A stretch of 64,000 nt of DNA from contig CAUJNA010003794.1 of the NCBI GenBank assembly GCA_963377175.1, positions 1,199,167 through 1,263,166 on the forward strand, in the 5' to 3' direction. Both the position numbers and the translations under genes were made by a program. This stretch comes from Effrenium voratum (lineage: Eukaryota > Sar > Dinophyceae > Suessiales > Symbiodiniaceae). Positions within the stretch are counted from its first letter, which is position 1; each line of letters opens with the position of its first letter. Below the pieces are notes generated by a model. The model did no database searches. It saw nothing but the letters and a program-made list of their open reading frames with translations, and had not been told where the DNA came from. This document shows, in pieces, positions 52,769 through 62,311 of this stretch.

Positions 52769-52979
52769 GCCAACGAATGGGCTTTGTCTGAACCCGCAAA
52801 ATGGTTGGGTGTGTTAACCCTCGAAATGGCTGGGTTTGCTTTTGGCCCACCAAAAATGGCCAGCAGGGGGGGGGGGGGCTAGAGTCTCCCGTGACCCTTG
52901 AAAAATGGTTGGTCCTTACCCTAAATACTGGAGTCATGGTCGACCTATTTTCATTTCGGGTCATGGAGACTCCAGGTAG

Positions 52980-53291
52980 CCTGCCACCACGGCCGCACGT
53001 CGAAGCCTGGTGATGCGGCCCGCCCCGGCTGCGAAGCACCTGACAGCTGTCAGGTTCAATCGGAACGCCACTCGAGGTATACGGGACCCCTTTGGGGCTC
53101 TCCGTTTTTCGCTGAAAATGGCCGGGAGAGCGCCCAGCCAAAATGTTTCGAAAGAAATCGGTCCCAAATTCGACCAATGGACCGACACCCCCAGGTTCCC
53201 GCGGAAGCCGGGTTCCAAGGGGACGGATGCCGTCGGACTTGGATCCTGGAGGGGGTCTTCAAAACCCATTGCGAAACGTCCAGTTGCTTAA
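52980..53291. CDS. GC-rich coding island with several open frames
   Basis: After the family-A element (52878-52976) the sequence is about 60% G/C. It is open on the plus strand in two frames: HLTAVRFNRNATRGIRDPFG ending SSKPIAKRPVA, and a 123-codon frame starting right at the element's CCAG. On the minus strand it is open as DPSPTASVPLEPGFRGNLGV. Coding is likely, but strand and frame are not settled. Confidence 0.45.
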
Positions 53292-53632
53292 GCGCCCTCG
53301 GGGAAAAACAAAAAACAACATGTTTCCAGTCGAGATCGATTCCCTGAGAAATAAAAAAAGGGAAAACAGCAAATAGAGATTTCAGCCAATGGAGGTGCGT
53401 CTAATCCTGGTTACTGGGCATTCTCGGACAGTGACACACGATTCAACCACTCCTCTTCTAACCTCTTCTTTGAAACTACCTGGAGTCTCCTTCTGACCCG
53501 AAATCAAAATAGCTCCATGGCCAACCACTACTTAGGGTCATGCCCCACCATTCTTGCTCTGATTCGGGTCAGAAGGAGACGCTAGGTACCGCCAAGACCG
53601 ACTAACAAAAGCCACTCTGGGGCCTAAGGAAC

Positions 53633-53698
53633 CAGATTGCCCTGGAAAACCACCTCGACTCCCATCGGCGACTTGGCCTGGGCTTCTCGCTTCAAAGC
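53633..53698 (+). CDS. Small plus-strand exon
   Basis: After the acceptor aaggaaccag the frame reads IALENHLDSHRRLGLGFSLQ and S to a TGA, with nearly all third positions G/C. Other frames are open; the call is tentative. Confidence 0.38.
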
Positions 53699-53954
53699 TG
53701 AGCCAAAGGCATGCCACTTTCCACACAGGCTGAGCCAAGGTCAAACGAGGAATACGGAAGCAAAAAAAGGTTTCCCTGACTTGGTTGCGGTTGACCCCCC
53801 CTGCAAAAACTTTAACTTTTTTGGGGTTTAGTGGAAAACACCTTTATTTCCCCAAAAGTTAAAGTCTAAAGATCCAACCCAATAGCAGTCAAGCTGACAG
53901 CAGCATAGGAGCTCGTGAAATTGGTGACAAGCAGCCGCAACAAATTGCCTGGAT

Positions 53955-54146
53955 ATGTTTCCGCATGGGACAATGAGTGCCCGTCCCCTGGTATTTTTGG
54001 AGATATTCAGAGATCGTCCTCCATGCCCCTCCCAAAAAGAACACTTAGACTACTGGTGCTTTTTGACCAAACCTCAAATGGCGAACTGGTCTTGTCATGC
54101 TCCTTCTCTTCAAAGGGCATCCCATGCACAAATCATGGGGTTTTAG
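53955..54146 (+). CDS. Open frame from ATG, unidentified
   Basis: The 63-codon frame reads MFPHGTMSARPLVFLEIFRD, then RPPCPSQKEHLDYWCFLTKP and ASHAQIMGF to a TAG. A second plus frame over the same interval is also open. It lies just before the AAGC-type repeat field that starts near 54.27 kb. Confidence 0.38.
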   Translation: MFPHGTMSARPLVFLEIFRDRPPCPSQKEHLDYWCFLTKPQMANWSCHAPSLQRASHAQIMGF

Positions 54147-54269
54147 GGGAGGGGAGTCCTTTAGATGCCTTTTTTTTGTAGATTTAAGCATCAACTTGAG
54201 ATTAGTCCCCTTTAAGAATCAGCCCACCACCACAACCAACAAACCAGCGAACATCAAAAACTGTAAAAA

Positions 54270-54620
54270 CGGCAAACCAACGAGCCAACCAAGCCAACCA
54301 AGCCAACCAAGCCAACCAAGCAACCAAGCAACCAAGCAACCAAGCAACCAAGCAACCAAGCAACCAAGCAACCAAGCAACCAAGCAACCAGGCAACCAAG
54401 CAACAAAGCAACCAAGCAACCAAGCAACCAAGCAACCAGGCAACCAACCAGCCAACCAACCAACCAACCAACCAACCGACCAACAAATAAACAACACAAA
54501 GCACGCAATACAAAACAAACAAAACAAGCACACCCACACACACACCCACACAAACAAACACAAGTAAACATACAAGTAAACAGGCAAACAACCAAACCAA
54601 GCAACAGCCAAGCAAGAAAG

Positions 54621-54656
<36 letters not shown>

Positions 54657-54727
54657 CAAGCAGGCAAGCAGGCAAGCAGGCAAGCAGGCAAGCAGGCAAG
54701 CAGGCAAGCAGGCAAGCAGGCAAGCAT

Positions 54728-54787
<60 letters not shown>

Positions 54788-54815
54788 GCAAGCATGCAAG
54801 CAAGCAAGCACACAA
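54270..54815. repeat. CCAA / AAGC tetranucleotide field
   Basis: (CCAACCAAG) and (AACCAAGC) units at 54270-54500, then (AGGC)n, (AAGCAGGC)n and (AAGC)n at 54615-54815. On the minus strand it gives a Leu-Ala-Cys repeat frame, which is an artefact. Confidence 0.95.
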
Positions 54816-54832
54816 CGAACAACCCAACAAAA

Positions 54833-54992
54833 GATTAAGCTCCGGCTGGTCCCCACGCCAAGCCTGATTGAGCAGGCAGCGGCCGGACGTCCGCTGGCTG
54901 GGCATCTGCAACAGGCTCAAGCAAGCAAGGGACTACTGGCGCCAGCAGACTGCGAAGGGAAACGCGTGGAGAAGTTTTCGCGAAGCAGCTAG
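54833..54992 (+). CDS. Plus-strand exon after the AAGC repeat field
   Basis: The frame reads LRLVPTPSLIEQAAAGRPLA, then GHLQQAQASKGLLAPADCEG and KRVEKFSRSS to a TAG. It is Ala/Gln-rich with good codon bias. The DNA motif 'ggcagcggccggacgt' recurs at 55861 and 56109 in the next island, so the region has been duplicated. Confidence 0.52.
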
Positions 54993-55119
54993 CGGTGTCT
55001 CTTTCTTTTCTTGAGGGGACCCGATGTAAGGTTGGTTTACATGGAAAACAAGAAGGAAGCCACTCGTTTGGGGTTCCCCGATTGTTTCTTTTTCAGGCAA
55101 ACCCAGCTTCTTAGACAGG

Positions 55120-55235
55120 GCTCCCTATATTTCCCCTTGAAACATCACCCCCACCAAGGGATACTCACCTTTCATGGGCCAAAAAGGTGATATTTAAAAC
55201 CACCAAAAAGGGAAATATAGGGAACCCTGTTAGAG
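55120..55235. repeat. Family M element (type copy)
   Basis: Starts CAGGGCTCCCTATATTTCCC and ends GGGAAATATAGGGAACCCTG, a near-perfect inverted repeat, with 'ttcatgggccaaaaaggtg' inside. Other copies: 45725-45832 and 15858-15965 (decayed). Confidence 0.8.
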
Positions 55236-55242
55236 CTCAACC

Positions 55243-55378
55243 TCTTCGAAGCATTGCAGAAGCCTGCGAGACCTCTGGTGCTGAGCGGTCCGAGGCTTCT
55301 GCGCTGACTCCACCTATGCACTGACTCCTGAAACAGAGTTGCGCCAGCAACAGAACGGCGAAACCAAACCCTCACTTG
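55243..55378 (-). CDS. Minus-strand exon, possible signal peptide
   Basis: The frame reads FAVLLLAQLCFRSQCIGGVS, then AEASDRSAPEVSQASAMLRR and reaches a GT donor (AAGAG/GTTGAGC). The hydrophobic start looks like a secretion signal, but no ATG is in place. A family-M element lies at 55120-55235 and a family-H element at 55379-55470. Confidence 0.42.
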
Positions 55379-55470
55379 CTGAGTGGATGGCCCCAAAAAA
55401 GTCCAAACTTTAGATTTACCACTAAAATGGTCTTCCCAAAAAGTCTAAAGTTCATGAACTCAGGAAGTGA
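55379..55470. repeat. Family H element (type copy)
   Basis: About 90 bp: 'tgagtggatggcc..aaaaagtccaaac', 'accactaaaatggtc', then 'ttcatgaactcaggaagtgag'. Other copies: 1065-1110 (partial), 3755-3840, 13975-14045 (partial), 21905-21995, 24540-24640, 30345-30440, 42790-42885. The ends CTCANTCC / GGAAGTGAG are weak inverted repeats. Confidence 0.7.
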
Positions 55471-55564
55471 GAACCATAGGCACAAGAAACCATCCCAAGA
55501 AGGTTTGTACAAGAAGTAGCCACACACATCCAAAAGCAACTAGCAACCTACAAACTGTTTCGCC

Positions 55565-56293
55565 ATGCGTGGCATTGGTGGGCAAGCAACAACGCAAACA
55601 AGTAAACTTCGCCCTGAGAAAGACTGCACTCGTGTCTGCCAAACACAATACCGCCTCTGTGGGGTTGATCCCAGTTTGCATTCTGGCCACCACTTTCAGC
55701 ATCCACCTTCGCCCTCAGCTTTGGCTACACTGAGGCTCCCAGAAGGCCTCTGTAAAACCAAGTCTTCCAAAGGGGTCCTGGCAGCTTCTATTGGCTTCCA
55801 TGTTAGTCTCGCAACACTTGTGTCAAGAACGTGCCGCACCCTGGAAGCCCCGCCTGCCACAGGCAGCGGCCGGACGTCTGCAGGTTTCAAATCTGACGGC
55901 GCAAGCAGGCGCAAGCACGCTCGGGGAACCACGAAACAAATGCTGCACCTTGCATCCTGGCAACTCCCTCGAAACAACTTTGGACCAAACATGTTTCATC
56001 CATGGCTGGGAAAAAATGGTCTCAGTCGCAGAATAAAGCGCGTTTGCCACAACTTGCATCCCAGCCCGCAGGGCGAATCTGCCACATCACCGGACCCTGT
56101 TGCCCCACCTGCGGCAGGCCGGAGGTCGGCAGGCTTCACATCTGACGGCGCAAGAAACATGGCAGATGACTCAGCTCCCGCCATCACACGTGCTCCTGGA
56201 CCCAAGCAGCAAGAAACCTGTCACACGCCTTTCCGGGGTTCCGTACCATCCCCCCCCACCCCGCCTTCCCCATGTTGTGGGGAAAAAAAGTAA
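55565..56293 (+). CDS. Longest non-simple open frame (242 codons), unidentified
   Basis: The frame runs uninterrupted for 729 nt from ATG to TAA. It contains a duplicated block: ATGSGRTSAGFKSDGAS at about codon 100 and AAGRRSAGFTSDGA at about codon 190. It is rich in Pro, Ser, Thr, His and Cys. Two other frames are also open for long parts, so the length partly reflects the high G/C content. The repeat of the same peptide in the same frame supports this frame. No known domain is seen; it may include unspliced introns. Confidence 0.45.
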   Translation: MRGIGGQATTQTSKLRPEKDCTRVCQTQYRLCGVDPSLHSGHHFQHPPSPSALATLRLPEGLCKTKSSKGVLAASIGFHVSLATLVSRTCRTLEAPPATGSGRTSAGFKSDGASRRKHARGTTKQMLHLASWQLPRNNFGPNMFHPWLGKNGLSRRIKRVCHNLHPSPQGESATSPDPVAPPAAGRRSAGFTSDGARNMADDSAPAITRAPGPKQQETCHTPFRGSVPSPPTPPSPCCGEKK

Positions 56294-56607
56294 TTAGAAC
56301 CAACATGTTGCGCATGCTGCAAACTCTGCAAGAATTCCAAAGCCGGAAGTAAGAATCGCATCCCCAAGTCAAGGACCGCCGTGGTTTCCGGAAAAAATGC
56401 ATTTTGCTGGTTGGTCTACCCTTTCCTTCAAGAACTCCGGACTCCTAGCTCCCTCCTCAAATAACAAATTTGCCAGGGCTCGCTTCCAACCACCAGTTAG
56501 TGGCCCCTACTTAAAGGGGCAGGGCTTATGGCTATATCTAAGTATCCTAAGTGAACTATAACCAGGCTTACTAACCACTTAGGTTCCCGATCGCCCCTTT
56601 AAATAGG

Positions 56608-57090
56608 GGACAACAATGAGACAACAATCTTTGTGAAAAGAAAGTTTGTAAAACTAGTTTAAACAAAACAAGTTTCCATATTGACTCACATATCCAATTA
56701 AGCCAATTCAACCCGGATAGGTCCGGGAACGCCGGCCTAGGGCGTCCTGGCAGGTCTTTGCCTCTCGCCCCATCGCCTCAAATCGGACTCGATCGGTCGG
56801 GTCCCCCGACCCCCTGCACGCCCCGGCCTACAGGAATCTCACTTTAAGAGGGCCTGTCGCGAATCCTCCCTCTGGGTGCCCTGGTCACGGTGATCACTTT
56901 AAGAGGGCCGAAAAAAAAGACCTGGAGAACCACCAGTCGCTTTCGTCGGACTGAAAAAGTGTGCTGCACTCGCCCGAAACGTTGAACAACTACCAAAGGG
57001 GGAAACTAAGCCGCCCAAACGGGGAGGTTGATCCGCAAAAACAAGTTGCGCGCGCCAATTCGACGCATTAAACTGGTGGAGGGTACAGAG
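56608..57090. other. Stretch with a short duplicated motif, no gene
   Basis: TCACTTTAAGAGGGCC occurs twice, at 56838 and 56891. G/C content is high around 56720-56830 but no frame stands out. A structured RNA cannot be excluded. Nothing here matches 5S RNA, a spliceosomal RNA or a spliced-leader gene that I can recognise. Confidence 0.35.
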
Positions 57091-57125
57091 GATGCCTCAC
57101 ATATCGCACGTGAACCATCCAAAAC

Positions 57126-57293
57126 ATGGCAAAAGTCCGGATGATGTGCGGGGTCTCCCTTCCCCAACTGCACTCCGAGGCCGCGGCCCGGTGGGGCGTG
57201 CTGGGCGCGCTGGGCCGCTCCAGCGGCGGGGTGGTGCTTCTGGGCCGGCCGGGGCCCGCACCGAAGGCGGCCGCGTGGGCGGAGGGCGCCTGA
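57126..57293 (+). CDS. Very GC-rich exon-like island
   Basis: From ATG the frame reads MAKVRMMCGVSLPQLHSEAA, then ARWGVLGALGRSSGGVVLLG and an Ala/Pro end to a TGA. About 95% of later third positions are G/C. A GT donor (TGAG/GTGAGCG) follows. The minus strand is equally open, so strand is uncertain. The following family-D element starts at 57337. Confidence 0.42.
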   Translation: MAKVRMMCGVSLPQLHSEAAARWGVLGALGRSSGGVVLLGRPGPAPKAAAWAEGA

Positions 57294-57336
57294 GGTGAGC
57301 GGGGGGTCGGAAAAAAACTGGCTGGCCTGCCATATC

Positions 57337-57475
57337 CTTACTTAAAGGGGCAGGGTACTAAGTAAGTGGTTGGGAACCATGGTTACAACCCACTTACCAT
57401 GGTTATAAGTCTCCTAAGTTGGTTATAACCATGATTACTAATCACGTACTAAGTACCCTGCCCCTTTAAGTAAGG
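57337..57475. repeat. Family D element, long hairpin with aaaggggc ends
   Basis: Starts CTTACTTAAAGGGGCAGGGT and ends ACCCTGCCCCTTTAAGTAAG, a near-perfect inverted repeat, with 'ccatggttataacc' in the arms. Related copies: 7490-7590, 22795-22999 (two arms), 50975-51215, 51685-51908, 56505-56607, 57936-58085. Some copies carry GATCGATCG beside the end. Confidence 0.8.
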
Positions 57476-57632
57476 AACTCCTAGCTGCCTGGAGTCTCCA
57501 TGACTCTTTAAAAATAGGCCCATGACCCCATCAAGGGGTACCGAGAGTCTCCTTATGGTTGGTCATTACCCGAAATAACGGTTGGTCATGGACCTATTTT
57601 TAAAGGGTCATGGAGCCTCTAGGTGCTTAAGG

Positions 57633-57775
57633 CCATATGGACATGGGTCAAAACCCAAATCGGTTGGTTCTCATTGAACATCCGATGCAATCCAACAACT
57701 AGAATAGGTCCCAGAATGGGTGGTGAATTCACCTCCCCCAAATGGTACCATTGGTGTTGACCCACAGCCATATCC
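57633..57775. repeat. Family O element (type copy)
   Basis: Starts CATATGGACATGGGTCAAAA and ends TGTTGACCCACAGCCATAT. Other copies: 14393-14518, 51430-51530 (divergent), 44905-44930 (one end). The ends pair as an inverted repeat; the inward end contains CCCACAG. Confidence 0.7.
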
Positions 57776-58229
57776 CTCAGGAACTCCTAGCTGCATCTAA
57801 AAAACCTGAAAAATACCGAGCCATGTCTGTGAATTTGAATGGCATTGGGGTTCGAAGTTATTCTTCTCCCGCTTAAAAAAACAACAAATTTGGATAGCCC
57901 TCGAGGGCTCCCTTCCAACAACCAGTTAGTGGTCCCTACTTATATAAAGGGGCAGGGTATGCCAGATAAGCGGGAAATAACCATGGTTATATCCCCCTTA
58001 CCATCGGGAAATAAGTCTCCTAAGTGAACTACAACCAGGCTTACTAACCACTTACTAGGTACCCGATCGCCCCTTTAAAGTAGGGGCCCAAAACGGAACC
58101 CAGGTAATTAAATGGAAACATGGACTAAAGTCTACAGTACCCTGGTGGTTGAGTTTTGAAGCCTACCCAAATGAGGAAAAAGCCGGGAAACCTCGAGGCA
58201 ACCCGGCCAAAAAAAAACAACGGACAACA

Positions 58230-58500
58230 AGGGCGAGAAAAAAAAAAACACCAAACACGCCAACGTTCCACCCCGAGAGTAACTTCTGATCCTTCTTTCC
58301 GTTGCCCGGAAGACAAGCCATTGAAAGGAAGGACGCGCTGGAATCAGCAGGGGTGTGTCGGGGATCATGACACCATGAATCATCTGACATGTTATTACCA
58401 ACCCACCCCTGGTTCCGCCCACCTGCAAAGCTGATAGGACATGGACCGCCCGGCTTATGCATATGGTTGGTAGCAATCCATAGCATGCGGTTTCCCACTC
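58230..58500 (-). CDS. Minus-strand exon
   Basis: The frame reads MLWIATNHMHKPGGPCPISF, then AGGRNQGWVGNNMSDDSWCH and GNGKKDQKLLSGWNVGVFG. A second minus frame is open across the same interval (ETACYGLLPTICISRAVHVL). Coding on the minus strand is favoured; the frame is not settled. Confidence 0.45.
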
Positions 58501-58559
58501 AATGGGGTGCAACTCTAGGGGCCAGGGTCGACCCTGGGGTGCCTTGAGACATGGATTCT

Positions 58560-58786
58560 GCTGCTCATCATGTGTTGTGTATCAGTCAGCCAGCGCATTC
58601 CATATCCTCCATCATCGACGGGGACCTCCGACAAGCGCAAGCAAGTACGAGCACCGCCTCGCCCGTTTGCACGATACTTGCGATACCGGCTGGCCCATTT
58701 GCTATTGGGAGCTGCGAGTCCGCAGAGCGGTTGCCTACCATCTTGCGGCAAATGGGTTCTACATCTCGCAAACCCCCAACCTTTAG
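58560..58786 (+). CDS. Plus-strand exon
   Basis: The frame reads FHILHHRRGPPTSASKYEHR, then LARLHDTCDTGWPICYWELR and VRRAVAYHLAANGFYISQTP to a TAG at 58784. A 117-codon frame and a minus-strand frame overlap it. The chosen frame has the most balanced composition and G/C third positions. Confidence 0.42.
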
Positions 58787-59234
58787 TTCCAGATGTCGGC
58801 ATCAGAAGCCGAGGCGGGACAACCCAAAACCTCCTGAAGACAAACAAACATTGCCAAACATAGAGCAAACAACACAGATGGCACAAAGGATGAACCCTGC
58901 TTGAATGAGCACGCCCCTCACAAACACTCTCCTTCTTCCCACACTGCCAGCCAATACAACACTGGGCCCACAAGGTCTTGCCGAATCCATATCTGGCAAC
59001 TCTCTGAATAAAAGACAGCCGTCTGCCTCCACATAATTCAAATGACAAAAACACAATGTTTGATTTAAACCAGCTGCTGGCAATGCTTCTGATACTGTGG
59101 ATGGACGAAATCCTGCACCAAAACCCTAGAATGATGATTCCCCTGTAAATACCAACAAACAATGGTTTCCCATCGTTTCAAACTGGTGCAGGATTTCGTC
59201 CATCCACAGTATGAACTCCCTTCACGGTCTCAAG

Positions 59235-59443
59235 GGCTGCGTTTCCCTTCAAGCCGGGGAGCTGCAAAGCTCTTGCGTCTTTCAACAAAAATATCGGGTT
59301 TGACGAGCTCATGAAGGGAACCCCCAGGCCGGTCGCCCAAGAATACTGGCACTCCCCACTGGGAAATACATGCAGGGTTCAACCAATTCCCATTAAAAGA
59401 ATGGGGGCCTTGGGGCCCAACTTGGATGAAACTCCTGAAAGGT
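59235..59443 (+). CDS. Plus-strand exon
   Basis: The frame reads SRAAFPFKPGSCKALASFNK, then NIGFDELMKGTPRPVAQEYW and RMGALGPNLDETPER to a TAA; AGG/TAAGTC at the end could be a splice signal. It lies 25 bp after the family-B element at 59093-59211, but a TGA in this frame lies between them, so another acceptor (ggtctcaag) is more likely. Confidence 0.48.
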
Positions 59444-59589
59444 AAGTCATTGTGGTTTTATTAACCCCCTTTGATTCGACAGTGGGAACTGAACCCCCGG
59501 GTCAGTATGTTTCCTGTCACTTTTCGCTGTGTTGCCGTCCTATTGGCCAGACAGGGAAAGGACGGGAGGACGGAGAGAGAGGACCAGAT

Positions 59590-59705
59590 TAACTTGGTTG
59601 CTGTTGACCCGCCTGCAGAAAGTTAAACCTTTTTGGGGGTTCAGTGGAAAACCCCTTGAGTTCCCAAAAAGTTAAAGTCTAAAGATCCAACCCAATAGCA
59701 GTCAA
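59590..59705. repeat. Family P element (two copies)
   Basis: About 110 bp with 'cctgcagaaagttaaacctt', 'ggttcagtggaaaacccctt' and 'agtctaaagatccaacccaa'. The second copy is at 53785-53895, and the two are about 85% alike by eye. Confidence 0.7.
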
Positions 59706-59855
59706 GTCAAATAGGGGGCAGCCTAGAAGGAAGCTCCAAAAAATGTTTTTTTTTGTTTTTCCTTCTTTTTTCTTCTGGACCTTGTCGACCGGGGGAGGCG
59801 AGGTTTACCAATCACGGGTACACGGAATACCAAAAAACATCCAAGAACCACCTAC

Positions 59856-60056
59856 TTAAGGAATTGGATCCTCTAGATGAAGTAATTGCAACTCAGCCAC
59901 GAAGCGCTGTAGACTAGACATCATGTTCTTACGTGTTCTTGCTTCCCTGCGAGAAAAATCCACTATACCTGTACTTGCTGGATAATTAGCCGCAAAGGGA
60001 TTTGGGATGTTCGAGTAAAGATGTCCAACGAACCAACTGGAAAAGTACAACTCATC
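59856..60056 (-). CDS. Minus-strand terminal exon
   Basis: After the acceptor tagtgattag the frame reads ELYFSSWFVGHLYSNIPNPF, then AANYPASTGIVDFSRREART and RKNMMSSLQRFVAELQLLHL EDPIP to a TAA at 59856. It looks like a real C terminus with an amphipathic helix. No family is recognised. Confidence 0.58.
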   Translation of the reverse strand, partial: DELYFSSWFVGHLYSNIPNPFAANYPASTGIVDFSRREARTRKNMMSSLQRFVAELQLLHLEDPIP

Positions 60057-60667
60057 TAATCACTAGAGACACTGTTTGCTCTTTGCGGGGACGCCGCAAA
60101 TTGCGGTTCAGTCCTTTTGGTTTTCCTTTGATTGCGCCACTCCAAAAAGGGGTAGCCTCAAAAAGTGACTTTCAAATGGAAAGCTCGAGGCCATCCGCCG
60201 AGCGGTTCAGAGCTTCTGGAAGCAAACCCCTGCCATTGAAACAGATCAACTACATCTCGGCTTTACTCCGCCCAAAGGACCCAGAAATAAAAGATTACCC
60301 TCCCTCCAACAATCATGGAAGCTGACAGGATGGTTTTGGAAGACTCTTTTCCTTTTGGGCAACCCCTTTGTCCACTTCGATGATTGTTGGAAAGAGGGTA
60401 ACCTTCCGCCATGACTAAAAATGGACAAGTGGAAAACCAGAGGGTCGAAGGTCGATTCGCTTTGGGCAAGTGAGTTGAAGTCTGGCACGTGAAACGCGCC
60501 AGGCACAACCTACTGTCCCCCCCACCCTGCCCCCCCCACCCCCCAACCGAAATTCGGAATCCTCAAGTCGGACCCTGCCTAGCGCGGATTGGGTGACAAA
60601 AATCTAGCAGACCGCTTCTCGCGCCAGTGGATCTCAAAGACAAGGCAACTGCCAAACACCACAGACT

Positions 60668-61039
60668 TTGCGGGACTTTGAGTCAAGACTGGGTGCCCAA
60701 ACTCTAGAAATGCTTTGGATGCCTCTTGGATTCCCCCTCTTCTGCCCCAGCCCCAACCACCAACCAGCTGTTGGTCATTTCAAGGGAACCAGGACGCGCC
60801 TGCAAGACCGGCGGATGCCGGGGTGGGAGGTCTTGCTGCCTGTCGATTTTGGAGGCCGAAACCGTGGGGTAAATTTCCCCCTCCAAACCGCGGTGCTATC
60901 CGAAGATTCGCTGCTTGGGCCGCCAGGGTTGAACCAACTGGGTGAACCAACCCACAGGCCAAGCGGCTCACAACTGACAACTTGCCATGGCAACGAGCAC
61001 CCGCTTGTGAGGCAAACAAAAGTGAGGCAAAATTCTTAA
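60668..61039 (+). CDS. Open frame of 123 codons
   Basis: The frame includes GTRTRLQDRRMPGWEVLLPV, then DFGGRNRGVNFPLQTAVLSE and DSLLGPPGLNQLGEPTHRPS, ending at a TAA. A second plus frame and a minus frame of 114 codons are also open. The first half overlaps low-complexity Pro-rich sequence. Confidence 0.4.
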   Translation: MRDFESRLGAQTLEMLWMPLGFPLFCPSPNHQPAVGHFKGTRTRLQDRRMPGWEVLLPVDFGGRNRGVNFPLQTAVLSEDSLLGPPGLNQLGEPTHRPSGSQLTTCHGNEHPLVRQTKVRQNS

Positions 61040-61119
61040 GGGCCCCATTTTCGCGGGCCTGAGAAGCTTGATTCGACCGTGAGAAAGGTAAGACAGGGAG
61101 TTCGAGATGTGTTTTTTCC

Positions 61120-61358
61120 CCCAAAAAAAGCTGAGGATCCTTCAGCTGAAGAGTCTGCGGGAGGGCTTTTCTTGGGCCCTGGGCTTAGGATTGAGGACAT
61201 GGGCAGTGGCAGTGAAGGCAGCGCTTATGAAAGCTGACCCCCCAAACCCTGTGGCAACGTTACACAAGGAAGCTGCAAAGCCCAACAAGAAGACTGAGAC
61301 CATAGGAAAACAAGGAAACAGAGTGAGAGGAACTCGAAAAACAGCACGCAAACACTGA
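61120..61358 (+). CDS. Basic C-terminal exon
   Basis: The frame reads KKLRILQLKSLREGFSWALG, then LRTWAVAVKAALMKADPPNP and ends in a Lys/Arg-rich tail (NKKTETIGKQGNRVRGTRKT) before a TGA. The tail looks like a nucleic-acid-binding or nuclear-targeting end. An acidic frame (EDPSAEESAGGLFLGPGLRI) is open in parallel over the first half. Confidence 0.48.
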
Positions 61359-61849
61359 GAAACAAACACTGAGAAACACGAAACACACACATCCCTTGTA
61401 GAAAACACAACCTTTCAGGAGGTACCTCTCTGTTGTTTTGTTGTTTTTGTTTGCTTGGTTGTTTTTATGGTTTAATTCATCATTATCTGGTTCTTATTCG
61501 GGGGGGGGGGCAGTCCTACCCAGACTCCCAGTGGCCACGGGAAATCTGGGCATCTGGCCTTGTAAAGGGAAACCTCAACCCCTCCAAAGAAGAGAACAAG
61601 CAGACGCCTCCTGGACAAAAGCTTGAAATAAATATTCCTGCAGTAGTGGAAAAAACCAACACAAAACAAATATCCAGAAACGCAAACGGAAGTGGGTCTT
61701 GTTCTTCTTTGTGCGGAAATGTCCCAGAGGACCCTAGAGGAACCCCCTAAAGTAGACGATGTCCTTACCAAAAATGGGTCCACAACTTCTCACCATGCCC
61801 CATTTTGGAAACCCCTCGAAACCCCTCGAACCCCTCGAACCCCTCGCGG

Positions 61850-62000
61850 CTGGGGTCGGCTGTCGTCGGGGCCTGGGCACCAGTAGCGGCAGCCCGTGGT
61901 TCAGCGGCATGCTCTGCCGCAGCGCGGGCGCCGGGCTCAGACTCTGCGGCGGGCACCGGGGCGACGGCTCCTTCGGTCTTGGGATGTCTCGGGCGGGGTA
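61850..62000 (+). CDS. GC-rich exon-like island
   Basis: The frame reads GCRRGLGTSSGSPWFSGMLC, then RSAGAGLRLCGGHRGDGSFG and LGMSRAG. About 85% of third positions are G/C. A short minisatellite (cccctcgaa units, 61812-61846) lies just upstream. A parallel Ala-rich frame is also open. Confidence 0.42.
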
Positions 62001-62161
62001 TTGGGGGGGGGCCGGGGGGGGCTCGGGCCAGGTGTTATAAGTGGGGGGATGCTTAGCTGGGCTATCCGTTTTCAGATCCGCGGCTGCAAGCTTTGCTTGG
62101 GTTAAGTGGAAACCCAACCACTAAACCGACTAAAACCTAAACACCTAAGGGGACAGCCAAG

Positions 62162-62311
62162 TTAAGACCTATTCTTGGCAATGTGGAGTACAACAAATTG
62201 TGTTCAGATTCTGCTTCGTATGTAGTTCAAGCATATGAAAGAATCTTCTTGGAGACACACATCGTTTGCAACCTCCTTCAGGCTACTGCGTTGATACAAA
62301 ACAGACTCTGG
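62162..62311 (+). CDS. Plus-strand exon after a family-G element
   Basis: Exactly 50 codons lie between the element's terminal GACAGCCAAG and the donor CTCTGG/GTGTCCA. They read LRPILGNVEYNKLCSDSASY, then VVQAYERIFLETHIVCNLLQ and ATALIQNRLW. The phase is 0 at both ends. It is a helix-rich segment. This is one of the clearest exons next to a repeat element. Confidence 0.62.

Noticed and set aside
54097..54920. Frames of more than 200 codons with Leu-Ala-Cys repeats that look like membrane proteins
   Set aside because: They are the minus-strand reading of the AAGC/AGGC repeat field.
58515..59162. 215-codon minus-strand frame
   Set aside because: It starts within a family-B element and its composition is uneven; an overlapping plus-strand frame is more protein-like.
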